Of a DNA stretch of 64,000 bases, positions 1 to 7,629 are shown in pieces. The notes beneath the pieces are model-generated. The model saw only the letters and a program-made list of their open reading frames with translations. It did no database searches and was not told the origin of the DNA. Each line of letters opens with the position of its first letter. Positions within the stretch are counted from its first letter, which is position 1. The position numbers were made by a program, and so were the translations under genes. This stretch comes from Cyanomargarita calcarea GSE-NOS-MK-12-04C (lineage in GTDB: Bacteria; Cyanobacteriota; Cyanobacteriia; Cyanobacteriales; Nostocaceae): assembly GCA_019359595.1 (NCBI GenBank), contig JAHHGZ010000017.1, positions 62,001-126,000 of the forward strand, given 5' to 3'.

Positions 1-301
1 AGAGTTGCTGAAGACGGTTTTGCAGCCGTTGTTGGAAGATTTTCAGTATTGGTTCGCGCGATCGCGAGACTTTCTGGAAGCGGAGCAACTCTCATTTATG
101 AGTAACCAGGAGCAATCTGACCTACTAGCGCGAGTCAAGCATGCCCAAGAAGAAGTGAATACAGCAAAAATGCTGTTTATTGCAACTGAAGCACAAGTTG
201 GGATTGATATGGCGACCTTAATGCCTTGGCATCAATTGGTAACCGAGTGCTGGAAAGTAGCAATGCGCTTCCGTACTCAACAGACTAATTGGCACCAATA
301 A
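1..301 (+). CDS. DUF2605 family protein (5' end outside the window)
   Basis: This is the C-terminal part of a small cyanobacterial protein of the DUF2605 type. The reading frame is open to the left edge. The first start-like codon (TTG at 5) falls inside what looks like the conserved LKTVLQPLLEDFQYW block, so the true start is probably upstream of the window. About 98 residues are visible, hydrophilic and mostly helical, with no signal peptide or membrane segment. The next gene downstream encodes a DUF2973 protein; DUF2605 and DUF2973 genes are commonly neighbours in cyanobacteria, which supports the call. The function is unknown. Family assignment is by recognition of the sequence pattern, not by a search. 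Confidence 0.8.
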   Translation, partial: ELLKTVLQPLLEDFQYWFARSRDFLEAEQLSFMSNQEQSDLLARVKHAQEEVNTAKMLFIATEAQVGIDMATLMPWHQLVTECWKVAMRFRTQQTNWHQ

Positions 302-517
302 AACCGCTTGTAAGGGATTTCAATTTATCATTTTAAAAAATAATGTATATTATGCTACCGTATTAATAAGGACGGTTGACAAATTGCTTGAGATATAGGT
401 AAGCGCATCAAGAAGAATGCGCAATTCACTTTTCTTCATGCGTAGTGCAGCCTTTGCCCTCGCAGTCCAAAAGCGTTAGAGAAACTTTTAATAATCGTTG
501 TCCTGGAGGAAAACCCA

Positions 518-838
518 ATGTTACACCTGCTTTACATTCTTGCTTTTACAATCCTTGCTTTCATCGCTGTTGGCAATTTAATTCGCAACTTAATCATGTT
601 TAGCTTTGACAGAGGGACATATCCGGGAGGCTCTTCGCCGATGAATCAAGGCAGTTATCCCTATATGTCATCAAATAAACAGTTTATTCCTCATCCAGAG
701 TTATTGGATAGCGCCGGCAACATCATTAAAGAGCCGTTGTTGGTGATGCGTTCCATCAACGTTGAAGATGCCCGTCAACAGTTGGATGCCCTTTATGAAG
801 CTTCTCCAGCAAAAAAAGTTGAAAATCAGGAAGGGTAA
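518..838 (+). CDS. DUF2973 family small membrane protein
   Basis: A 106-residue cyanobacterial protein starting with one hydrophobic segment (about residues 2-24: LLYILAFTILAFIAVGNLI), followed by a short polar domain rich in Gly, Pro and Ser and an acidic-basic tail. This fits a single-span membrane anchor with a cytoplasmic tail. The start is well supported by a strong ribosome-binding site (CTGGAGGA) 8-10 bases before the ATG. It lies 216 bp downstream of the DUF2605 gene on the same strand, the usual arrangement for these two families. The function is unknown. Confidence 0.85.
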   Translation: MLHLLYILAFTILAFIAVGNLIRNLIMFSFDRGTYPGGSSPMNQGSYPYMSSNKQFIPHPELLDSAGNIIKEPLLVMRSINVEDARQQLDALYEASPAKKVENQEG

Positions 839-923
839 TAAGCAAGTTAGAAGTTAGGAGTTAGGAGTGATGAATTAAGAGGAGCAAAGTAATATCATGT
901 CTGGTTAATTAACCCTAATTCTT

Positions 924-970
924 GTAGTTACAATATCGTTCGGGAGGCAAGCCACATGAATTGTAACTAC
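924..970. repeat. Long inverted repeat (11-bp perfect arms)
   Basis: The arms GTAGTTACAAT (924-934) and ATTGTAACTAC (960-970) are perfect reverse complements with a 25-base loop. The loop ends in ACATGA just before the right arm. This resembles the hairpin at 49050-49111, whose loop also ends in ACATGA, so the two probably belong to one dispersed palindrome family. There is no T-run, so a simple terminator role is not supported. Confidence 0.6.
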
Positions 971-1068
971 GTTATATTACGCTCATTTAAGCGGACATCA
1001 TATGATGAGTTAAGATCAATCGTTTTTTAACTGAGCATGGAAAATTATGGGTTAGGAGTGCTGAATTT

Positions 1069-1125
1069 TAACTCCTAACTCCTAACTCCTAACTCCTAAC
1101 CCCTAACCCCTAACTCCTAACCCCG
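1069..1125. repeat. Heptamer tandem array (CTCCTAA/CCCCTAA)
   Basis: About eight consecutive heptamers of the form ACTCCTA, some changed to ACCCCTA, lie immediately downstream of the stop of the debranching-enzyme gene (which is on the opposite strand). The same heptamer, in either orientation, recurs in many intergenic regions of this window (for example 20400-20440, 26379-26415, 27221-27382, 33760-33850, 48972-48999, 49140-49258, 53626-53660 and 53861-53885). Such STRR-type heptamers are typical of heterocystous cyanobacteria. Confidence 0.8.
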
Positions 1126-1133
1126 CTCTTAAA

Positions 1134-3416
1134 TTAGGCTTCAATAACGACCCTAAGGTTGCCGCGTTTTTTTGCAACTCTACAAGCTGTCGTACTACCG
1201 GAGCGCTCGAATTCTAAATCGAGGATGGTAGGGCCGACTCGCAAATTGTGCAAAGATAAGCGATTAATCGATTCTGGTAAAGCGGGGTCGATAATTCGCA
1301 AACAGTTATTGGGTGCATCAGGCACTAGATTTACCATCATTTGCAGCAGTTGGAACACACTACCGGTAGCCCAAGCTTGGGGGGTACAAGCTACAGGATA
1401 TTGTACTGGCGCACGGTCACCACTGCGTTCGTAGCCGCAGAAAAGTTCTGGGGGACGGTGATAAGGCTGCTGACTAGTCATGTCGAATAGACCTTGAAAA
1501 AGTTCCAAGGCTTGATCGACTAAACCAAGCGATCGCAAACCCATTGCGATCAAGCTGTTGTCGTGGGGCCAAACCGAACCAATATGGTAACCCATTGGAT
1601 TGTAAGCTGGCGACAAACTACTCAGAGTGCGAATACCCCAACCATTAAACATATCTGGTGCCCGCAACCGCTCTGCTACACTGTAAGCTTTTTCGGGTGC
1701 GAATATACCCAAATGCAGACAGTGACCGGGATTGGACGTAATACTCTCAACTGGCTTGCCCTCTCCATCCAAAGCTAAAGCACAGAAATCTTGGTCTTCC
1801 ATCCAAAAATCTCTGTTGAAGCGTGTTTTCAGATTTCTTGCATCTTCTAACCATCGATCTGCCAAGTCCAAACGCTTCTTCATCTTGGCAATTTCCGCAA
1901 GGCGCATTTTCGCCGCGTAGGTATAAGCTTGTACTTCACAAAGGGTAATTGGACCGTTTGCTAATTCTCCCTTGCGATTCACAATACAGTCGCCAGAATC
2001 TTTCCAGCCTTGGTTGGCAAGTCCGCGTCTTGACTTACGAATGTAGCCAAGATAACCAGTGTCTACGCTATTCCGGTCTATCCACTCCATAGCGGCTACT
2101 GCGTTTGACCACAACTGCTCTAGAGTTTCTTGGTCGTGAGTCCAAGCGTAGTATTCAGCATAGAGCATCAGCCATAACGGAGTTGCATCAATTGTACCGT
2201 AGTAGGGCGTGTGGGGAATTTCCTGACAGCGAGCCATTTCCCCAAAACGCAACTCATGTAAAATCTTACCCGGTTCCTCTTCGCGCCACTCGTCCTCAAC
2301 TTTGCCTTGATATGTCGCGAGTATATTTAAAGTCTCCTTAGCGATTTGCGGGTTTAGCATCAGGCTTTGGGAAGCAGTAATAATCGAATCCCGCCCAAAC
2401 AAAGTAGAAAACCAGGGTACTCCAGCAGAAACAGTCTTATGCCTGCCAAAAGACTGACGCAGCAAATACATATCCTGTTCGGCTCGCTCAATCACGCGAT
2501 TGAATATAGTTTTATCAGCGCGAATTTGGGTAATTTGCTGCCCCCATTGCTGCTCCTCCATCATCTCCGCTGCTTTGGCTTGTCCCAGAGTAAAAGCAGC
2601 ACTAACGGTGGAGCTAGATTTGTTATTGGTGAGCATATTCACACGGTAGCCCAACATTTGGGTTTCGTGAGATGCCAACTCCAGCACCCAAATCGCCGTG
2701 TAACCTTTGAAATAGTCTGGTTGCCGATGCTGGAATTGAATCCGAGATTCCATCACCATGCCATCCAGACCAAGATATGCCAGCGTCAAGGATTTTTCTG
2801 TTGAAACATGGGGTTGATTCTGTGGTGGTGAAGCACCATCAATTGCTTCTTGCTCAACTAGCAGTTCAACTTGACGCAATAATTTACCCCGTTTGTCCCG
2901 ACCAAAGCCCCGCACCTCAAATAAATCTACATAATCCGCGTCAAAACTCAAACTTAATTCAAAACTTTGAGTAGTTGTGCTATAATTAGAAACTTCTATT
3001 TCTTCAAATAATGCGCCATTGAGTACGAGTTCGCGTTTGAGTCCGATAGTGTCAGCTTTGAGGCGATCGTCAATTCTGGGGTTGGTACATAAAATTGACA
3101 GAGAAAATCCTTTGTCGGCTGTGCTGCTGAGTAAGACAGGCGATCGCCCATCAATTTGCACTTCTAAACGACTCAGAAATCGCGTATCACAACAAAATAA
3201 TCCCATACTGGGGTTGCCATCGTTAATCGAACACCCGGAAATGTTCCCCAAAGTATCTGTAACTAAAAATAAATCATCATCTTTAACCGTCAGTGTCGGC
3301 TGCGGTCTTTCACTTAAAACACAAGGCCACTCGGGAATAGGTATTTGGTCTGCGGGGACAAAAGTTTTTCCGTCCAACACAATTTTTTCCGGTGTCATGA
3401 GGGTATCCGGTGTCAT
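1134..3416 (-). CDS. Amylo-alpha-1,6-glucosidase / glycogen debranching enzyme-type glycoside hydrolase
   Basis: A 760-residue protein of the bacterial/archaeal glycogen-debranching type. An N-terminal beta-rich domain (about residues 30-280) is followed by an (alpha/alpha)6-barrel glucosidase domain (about 290-720). Family hallmarks are visible: WFSTLFGRDS near residue 338, NQGWKDSGDC near 467 and SVWPHDNSLIAMGL near 613, where the acidic residues probably form the active site. No signal peptide is present, so it should act in the cytoplasm on glycogen-like glucan or a related oligosaccharide. The exact substrate cannot be read from sequence; trehalose- or mannosylglycerate-type relatives share the fold. 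It stands alone with its own promoter region. Two ATG codons lie close together at the start (residues 1 and 7), and either could be used. Confidence 0.85.
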   Translation of the reverse strand: MTPDTLMTPEKIVLDGKTFVPADQIPIPEWPCVLSERPQPTLTVKDDDLFLVTDTLGNISGCSINDGNPSMGLFCCDTRFLSRLEVQIDGRSPVLLSSTADKGFSLSILCTNPRIDDRLKADTIGLKRELVLNGALFEEIEVSNYSTTTQSFELSLSFDADYVDLFEVRGFGRDKRGKLLRQVELLVEQEAIDGASPPQNQPHVSTEKSLTLAYLGLDGMVMESRIQFQHRQPDYFKGYTAIWVLELASHETQMLGYRVNMLTNNKSSSTVSAAFTLGQAKAAEMMEEQQWGQQITQIRADKTIFNRVIERAEQDMYLLRQSFGRHKTVSAGVPWFSTLFGRDSIITASQSLMLNPQIAKETLNILATYQGKVEDEWREEEPGKILHELRFGEMARCQEIPHTPYYGTIDATPLWLMLYAEYYAWTHDQETLEQLWSNAVAAMEWIDRNSVDTGYLGYIRKSRRGLANQGWKDSGDCIVNRKGELANGPITLCEVQAYTYAAKMRLAEIAKMKKRLDLADRWLEDARNLKTRFNRDFWMEDQDFCALALDGEGKPVESITSNPGHCLHLGIFAPEKAYSVAERLRAPDMFNGWGIRTLSSLSPAYNPMGYHIGSVWPHDNSLIAMGLRSLGLVDQALELFQGLFDMTSQQPYHRPPELFCGYERSGDRAPVQYPVACTPQAWATGSVFQLLQMMVNLVPDAPNNCLRIIDPALPESINRLSLHNLRVGPTILDLEFERSGSTTACRVAKKRGNLRVVIEA

Positions 3417-4276
3417 CAGGCAACATTCCTTCTACAGGTCTATATTTTCAAAGGTCATAGTAGCGTCAACAGCAACATTTCGTCTGTTGATGCGTTACGT
3501 TTTTTTCACCTAACCTCCAGTTAGGAAATAAGCGCACCTAAAACGCTACCTCCGGCTAGGTTGAGATAGCACAAGAACTCCAGATGAGGGAGAATCAAGG
3601 GGAACTTCACAAAATAAGACGCTTAACCAAACTCATTTGAGCCATTTCAGCAAAAAAATAATAATTACATATAGTTGACAAGAAAAGTGACATCTAGTTT
3701 ATCTAATCAAATCTCGATAAATGTAAAGTTTCTAAAAATTTTCTCAGTTTTAACTACACTAAAATCAAAATATAGCGATCGCTAATTAATTTAGTGCATC
3801 ATATAGCGATTTTAGTGCTTTCGATTAATTTATTTATAAGTATTATTTATGAGGTCGCAATATATATTTGAAGAATATATATATTTAATTTATTTTTTTG
3901 ACTTTAATTAATTATATATGATTTTTTGTAAATTTTGTCAATCGATTGTTATTTTATTCCGATAAAAAAATAAGGCAAACTGGGCAGTCAGTCCAATAGG
4001 TTTCGGTTAAGCCCTCAATTAGAATTTACATCTAAAAGCGAAAACCCGTTTCATCTCACATCTTGCACCTCTAAAAAAAATGTCAAAATTATCACTGCTA
4101 TTACCCTGAGAAATCGATTAACGTCCCTACCCGCTAGCCAGTCAGGGACTGTCTAACAGCATAAGTCCATTAAAATCAAGTAAAAATAATGCTTTGATTT
4201 TCTTGTGATTTTCATAACTTCTAAAACTAGAAGTATGTGGTTTATACGCAAGGTGCAAAATGCCAGTTTCCACGGT
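3417..4276. other. AT-rich intergenic region, 860 bp
   Basis: No gene is supported here. The stretch is very AT-rich from about 3640 to 3960. It contains an inverted repeat with 10-bp perfect arms (CACTAAAATC at 3757-3766 and GATTTTAGTG at 3808-3817) around a HIP1 site. Its right part (4061-4171) is a copy of a dispersed repeat listed separately. Confidence 0.6.
4061..4171. repeat. Dispersed intergenic repeat, copy A (about 110 bp)
   Basis: This block is clearly related to 46310-46434. Both contain TCTTGCACCT, then ATCACTGCTATTACC, then AAATCGATT, then CAGGGACT and CTGTCTAACAGC with AGTCCATT at the end, in the same order and nearly the same spacing. Fragments of the same sequence (TCTTGCACCTCTA and, inverted, the AGTCCCTGTCTAA end) also occur at 39668-39681 and 39775-39795. 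It has no coding capacity and no transposase, so it is a non-autonomous dispersed repeat. Confidence 0.75.
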
Positions 4277-4501
4277 TTAAAATGCCTGCTCCCCGGTACT
4301 GTCTGCTGCTTGCATTTGCCGCAAAATTGCTGCTTGGATTTTGACCTCAAAATCAGGGTCATCCACGGTTGTAATAATTTGACGCGGACGTTCACTAAGC
4401 CTATCTAGATAAGCTTGGAAGGCTAGTTTATCATCACGATGTTGGAGAAAGTATTGTTTTAACTCTTTATCGGACATGGCGGTATAATTAACCTGACTCA
4501 T
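4277..4501 (-). CDS. DUF6887-type small cyanobacterial protein
   Basis: A 74-residue acidic protein beginning MSQVNYTAMSDKEL, with a helical N-terminal half and a second block ending in IQAAILRQMQA. I recognise the pattern as the small cyanobacterial DUF6887 type; the function is unknown. Its ATG overlaps the TAA of the preceding gene (TAATG), so the two are translationally coupled and form a two-gene operon with the DUF6888-type gene. A regulatory or toxin-antitoxin-like role for such a pair is only a guess. Confidence 0.7.
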   Translation of the reverse strand: MSQVNYTAMSDKELKQYFLQHRDDKLAFQAYLDRLSERPRQIITTVDDPDFEVKIQAAILRQMQAADSTGEQAF

Positions 4502-4677
4502 TAGAATACCTCCCCATCTGGAGTGATTTGAATTTCGATATCTTGAGTGTTTCCAGCCAAAATATACAAGTTATGCGTTCGGTCATCAATGCACACGAGA
4601 TGTATAGGCTGTAACATAAGATATGTTAATCGATAGCTAAAACGATATAAACCTTTTAGTTGGGCATCGGTTGGCAT
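4501..4677 (-). CDS. DUF6888-type small cyanobacterial protein
   Basis: A 58-codon gene translating as MPTDAQLKGLYRFSYRLTYL followed by MLQPIHLVCIDDRTHNLYIL and a C-terminus ending in IQITPDGEVF. The protein is strongly beta-prone with a helical N-terminus, and I recognise it as the DUF6888 pattern that usually accompanies DUF6887. The stop TAA overlaps the ATG of the downstream partner. The function is unknown. Its conserved partner and the overlap argue that it is real despite the short length. Confidence 0.75.
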   Translation of the reverse strand: MPTDAQLKGLYRFSYRLTYLMLQPIHLVCIDDRTHNLYILAGNTQDIEIQITPDGEVF

Positions 4678-4831
4678 TCAAGTTTTTGAGCTTCAGTCTA
4701 ATCCAACATTAATATATCGCTAATATCACAATAAATACGTGGAAGCCTTTTCGATAAACTATTGCGGAAGCATAAGAGTTTTTCTTGGTCGATGAACAAG
4801 TAGCGATCGCTGTCTTGTTTTTCTCAAAACA

Positions 4832-4863
4832 AAAGGGTGGAATCAATTTAAAATCCACCCTTT
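4832..4863 (-). terminator. Rho-independent terminator after the GT4 gene
   Basis: The perfect 10-bp arms AAAGGGTGGA (4832-4841) and TCCACCCTTT (4854-4863) lie 29 bp past the stop of the glycosyltransferase gene at 4892. Read on the minus strand, the stem is followed by TGTTTTGAG, a weak T-rich tail. Confidence 0.7.
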
Positions 4864-4891
4864 GACTACCGTGAATAACTGTTAACCGGGA

Positions 4892-5914
4892 TTACAGCAC
4901 CATTTCATAGGCCCTTTCGTACTGATCAGTCATAGACTCGACGCTAAAGCGGCTGACAACGTATTCACGACAAGTCTGTCGGTCTAACTTCACTGCTTCT
5001 GGAATCCTCTCAATCATTTCTTCGATAGAGTGACATACGAAACCAGTTTTGCCGTGGGCAATCACTTCTGGTACAGCACCTAAGGCCATGCCAATTACAG
5101 GTGTTCCGGTTGCCATCGACTCAATCATTACTAAGCCAAAAGGTTCTCGCCAAGTAATCGGGAACAAAGTTGCAGTTGCACCACCGAGCAAGTTCACTTT
5201 CTCATCGTGGGAAACTTCCCCTAGGTACTGAATTTGTTCGCCATCGATAAGCGGCTCAACTTTTTCTTGATAAAAATCGCGGTCAACAACATCAATTTTA
5301 CCAGCCATCTTCAAGGGTAGGCCAGTAGCCCGAGCAACTTCAATCGCTCCTATTGGTCCTTTTTCTGGGGATATCCGTCCCACAAATGCCAGGTATGCAG
5401 GTTGTGCCGGAAGCGGTAAGAAAGGATAGACAGATGTGTCAATTCCGTTGTAGACAGTATGGATGTAATTTAAACCCAAGCGCGGTTCTCGTTGCGACTC
5501 GCTGATGCTAATAAAAGGTTGCCAAGCGTTTTTCCGATAGATTTTTTCGTTATCGGGGGTGAATATACCATGCATTGTATGCACCGTAGGCGTTTTGGCA
5601 AACCCACAATAGGAGAGCGCAGTGTGATTCATGTGGGAGTGAATAATATCGAAATGATGTGCCTGTTGATAAACATCCGCAAGAATCATTTGATCGTAAA
5701 TTGACGGCTCTTTGATTTTCGGGTCGAGCCGCAGAGCTTGATTGTGAACTGAGTGCAGTTTGGCAGACGTAATCGAGTCACCAGAAGCGAATAAAGTCAC
5801 TTCATGTCCGCGCCGAACTAATTCATCCGTTAGCAGCTTGACAATTAGTTCAATACCGCCATAACGAAAGGGAGGAACGCGCTCCCATAAAGGAGAAATT
5901 TGGGCAATTCTCAT
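4892..5914 (-). CDS. Glycosyltransferase family 4 (GT4, GT-B fold)
   Basis: A 340-residue retaining glycosyltransferase. The N-terminal acceptor domain starts MRIAQISPLWERVPPFRYGG, with the glycine-rich loop for nucleotide-sugar enzymes. The C-terminal donor domain has FVGRISPEKGP near residue 176 and the E-x7-E motif (EPFGLVMIE, about 258-266). These features are diagnostic of GT4. Donor and acceptor sugars cannot be deduced. It is cytoplasmic, with no membrane span. It is a single gene with a terminator just downstream and a 1.7-kb gene-free region upstream, so it is probably not part of a polysaccharide cluster. Confidence 0.88.
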   Translation of the reverse strand: MRIAQISPLWERVPPFRYGGIELIVKLLTDELVRRGHEVTLFASGDSITSAKLHSVHNQALRLDPKIKEPSIYDQMILADVYQQAHHFDIIHSHMNHTALSYCGFAKTPTVHTMHGIFTPDNEKIYRKNAWQPFISISESQREPRLGLNYIHTVYNGIDTSVYPFLPLPAQPAYLAFVGRISPEKGPIGAIEVARATGLPLKMAGKIDVVDRDFYQEKVEPLIDGEQIQYLGEVSHDEKVNLLGGATATLFPITWREPFGLVMIESMATGTPVIGMALGAVPEVIAHGKTGFVCHSIEEMIERIPEAVKLDRQTCREYVVSRFSVESMTDQYERAYEMVL

Positions 5915-6538
5915 GTTTCACCTAAGCAGGTAAATTACAGCATATCAGCCCACTAAACATCAAATTTTATTGGGTAATATGCCTACTTTACGTTTACTAT
6001 TTCCATTGCCTGATGGTGGAACTAAAGTAAATAACAAACTATACGCCCCTTAAGGCATTGAGGATGATTTTCTAGCTTTGAGGGAACAAAGATATCTTTG
6101 CTATCATCCCCTTCCACCAAGGCTTTTGCTACCGATGGTTCAGCTTATTTGATTAGCAGTTCTTGCTGACTTAACTGCTCTAGATTCAAGGCTGAAATTA
6201 AATATTTAGCCCATGATTTGAAGGTGGTTGAAAATTAATAACTACGTCATCTTACATGAAAATTTTCTAAGACGCAATATACCTCAATAGTCTAAGAGAA
6301 TTTCTAAGAAAAAGTACTACGTAAGTGAGAAGCTAAATATTTAAAGTATGGTAAATGCTTATACATTCAGCTAACAACTAAAAAAAATATAAGAATATCA
6401 TTAACTGTTATTTATTGAAGTTAAATAAAGGTTTGAGAAAATCCAGAGGTAATTATTAATTATTAATTATTTTAAAAATCAAAACTATATATTAGCTATT
6501 CATATTGTCTAAAAAGTTATTTTTTCGTTCAGTAATAA

Positions 6539-6577
6539 GTGTTGAAGTATCTTTTTATGCAATCACTACTTCAACAC
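6539..6577. repeat. Perfect 11-bp inverted repeat
   Basis: GTGTTGAAGTA (6539-6549) and TACTTCAACAC (6567-6577) are exact reverse complements separated by 17 bases. The loop contains a run of five T. The element could be a terminator-like hairpin, an operator or the remnant of a small mobile repeat. No adjacent gene end explains it. Confidence 0.55.
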
Positions 6578-6786
6578 ATAAAAAGAATATTCCTGAAATT
6601 TGATGCAGACATTTTAAATGAACTGCTATCTATTAATAGTACAAACATAATTAGTGGATTTTACAGACTTTGATTACTAAAATTGAGTGTAAAAGCTTGA
6701 TTTTTTTTTCATAACTACAGGTATCATAATAATCCGATATAATTTGTGTTGGCGTAGCCTTAAGAAGGCATAAAACGGTGGTGTCT

Positions 6787-6819
6787 AGATCCCCAACTTC
6801 TTAAAAAAGTCGAGGATCT
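6787..6819. repeat. Hairpin of the AGATCCCC...GGATCT dispersed type
   Basis: The left arm AGATCCCCAACTT pairs with AAGTCGAGGATCT with two mismatches around an A/T loop. Such palindromes are frequent in intergenic regions of filamentous cyanobacteria. A decayed relative may lie near 60768 (AGATCCCCGATTTCGCGAGG). Confidence 0.5.
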
Positions 6820-7629
6820 GAAATTTTCACTTGGGATTTAGGACTGCTATATCTGAAATATTTATTACAAGTTAAATTTTCTTACAAAAGCACTGCTTAA
6901 TTGATATTTGCGAGCGCAAAATAGTAGATTTAGTACGATTAATAGACCCTTAAGATATTAATCAGTCAGTAAGTACTTTGTACGCATTATTGAGCCAAAG
7001 ACATTCGCTATTATTAATATGACTAAAACTTGACAAAAAATGCCTTGAAACAGATTGCTAATAATGAGTTTCACCTCAAAATCATAGATTTTCACAAGTT
7101 GAACAGATTGGAAAGTTAGGTTTGACTACATTTAAGCCAACCTAGGATGTAAGAGGGCAACTTAATATCAATTTCGATAAAAAATACTGAAAATATGTTC
7201 AGATTTTATAGTATATTCAAACACGGAGTTAGCAAAAATACTGATAAACCTTTTTGCTTGAAGTAGATTGAAAAGAAAAACTTAATTATGTGAATTTATG
7301 TAAAGGCTTGTAGTTCCACTTCTTGTTTCCCTCCTTCACAGCCCGACCAAGGCGTTAATTTAATGTAATGCAACATCTATCGGCTGCTGAATCGGCTTGC
7401 CCATTGATAATTTTTGTTGCTCCCGCTTCATACTGCATTAAGTGAGCAGATGAAGCGATCGCCGTTAGGCTATGTTTAAACTTGGGGCTGCAACTGAGTT
7501 TATTCTCGGAAGCTCTTTAGCATTCTTTACATATTGCAACTTTGTTTAGGGCGAAAAGAGCCCGTTGTAATTTGTACAATGCATCTGTGACTTGGATCTT
7601 GTCTTTGATTGTGGCTCTAAAAGATATTC

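Larger units (their letters stand above)
5915..7629. other. Gene-free AT-rich region, 1.7 kb
   Basis: No ORF with coding character is visible on either strand. The stretch is rich in short A/T runs. Visible structures are an 11-bp perfect inverted repeat (6539-6549/6567-6577) and a hairpin of the widespread cyanobacterial type beginning AGATCCCC and ending GAGGATCT (6787-6819). One HIP1-like site lies near 7455. The last few hundred bases must hold the promoter of the histidine kinase gene. Confidence 0.6.

Noticed and set aside
1159-3513. Plus-strand ORFs opposite the debranching enzyme
   Set aside because: Antisense shadows of a gene with clear family motifs.
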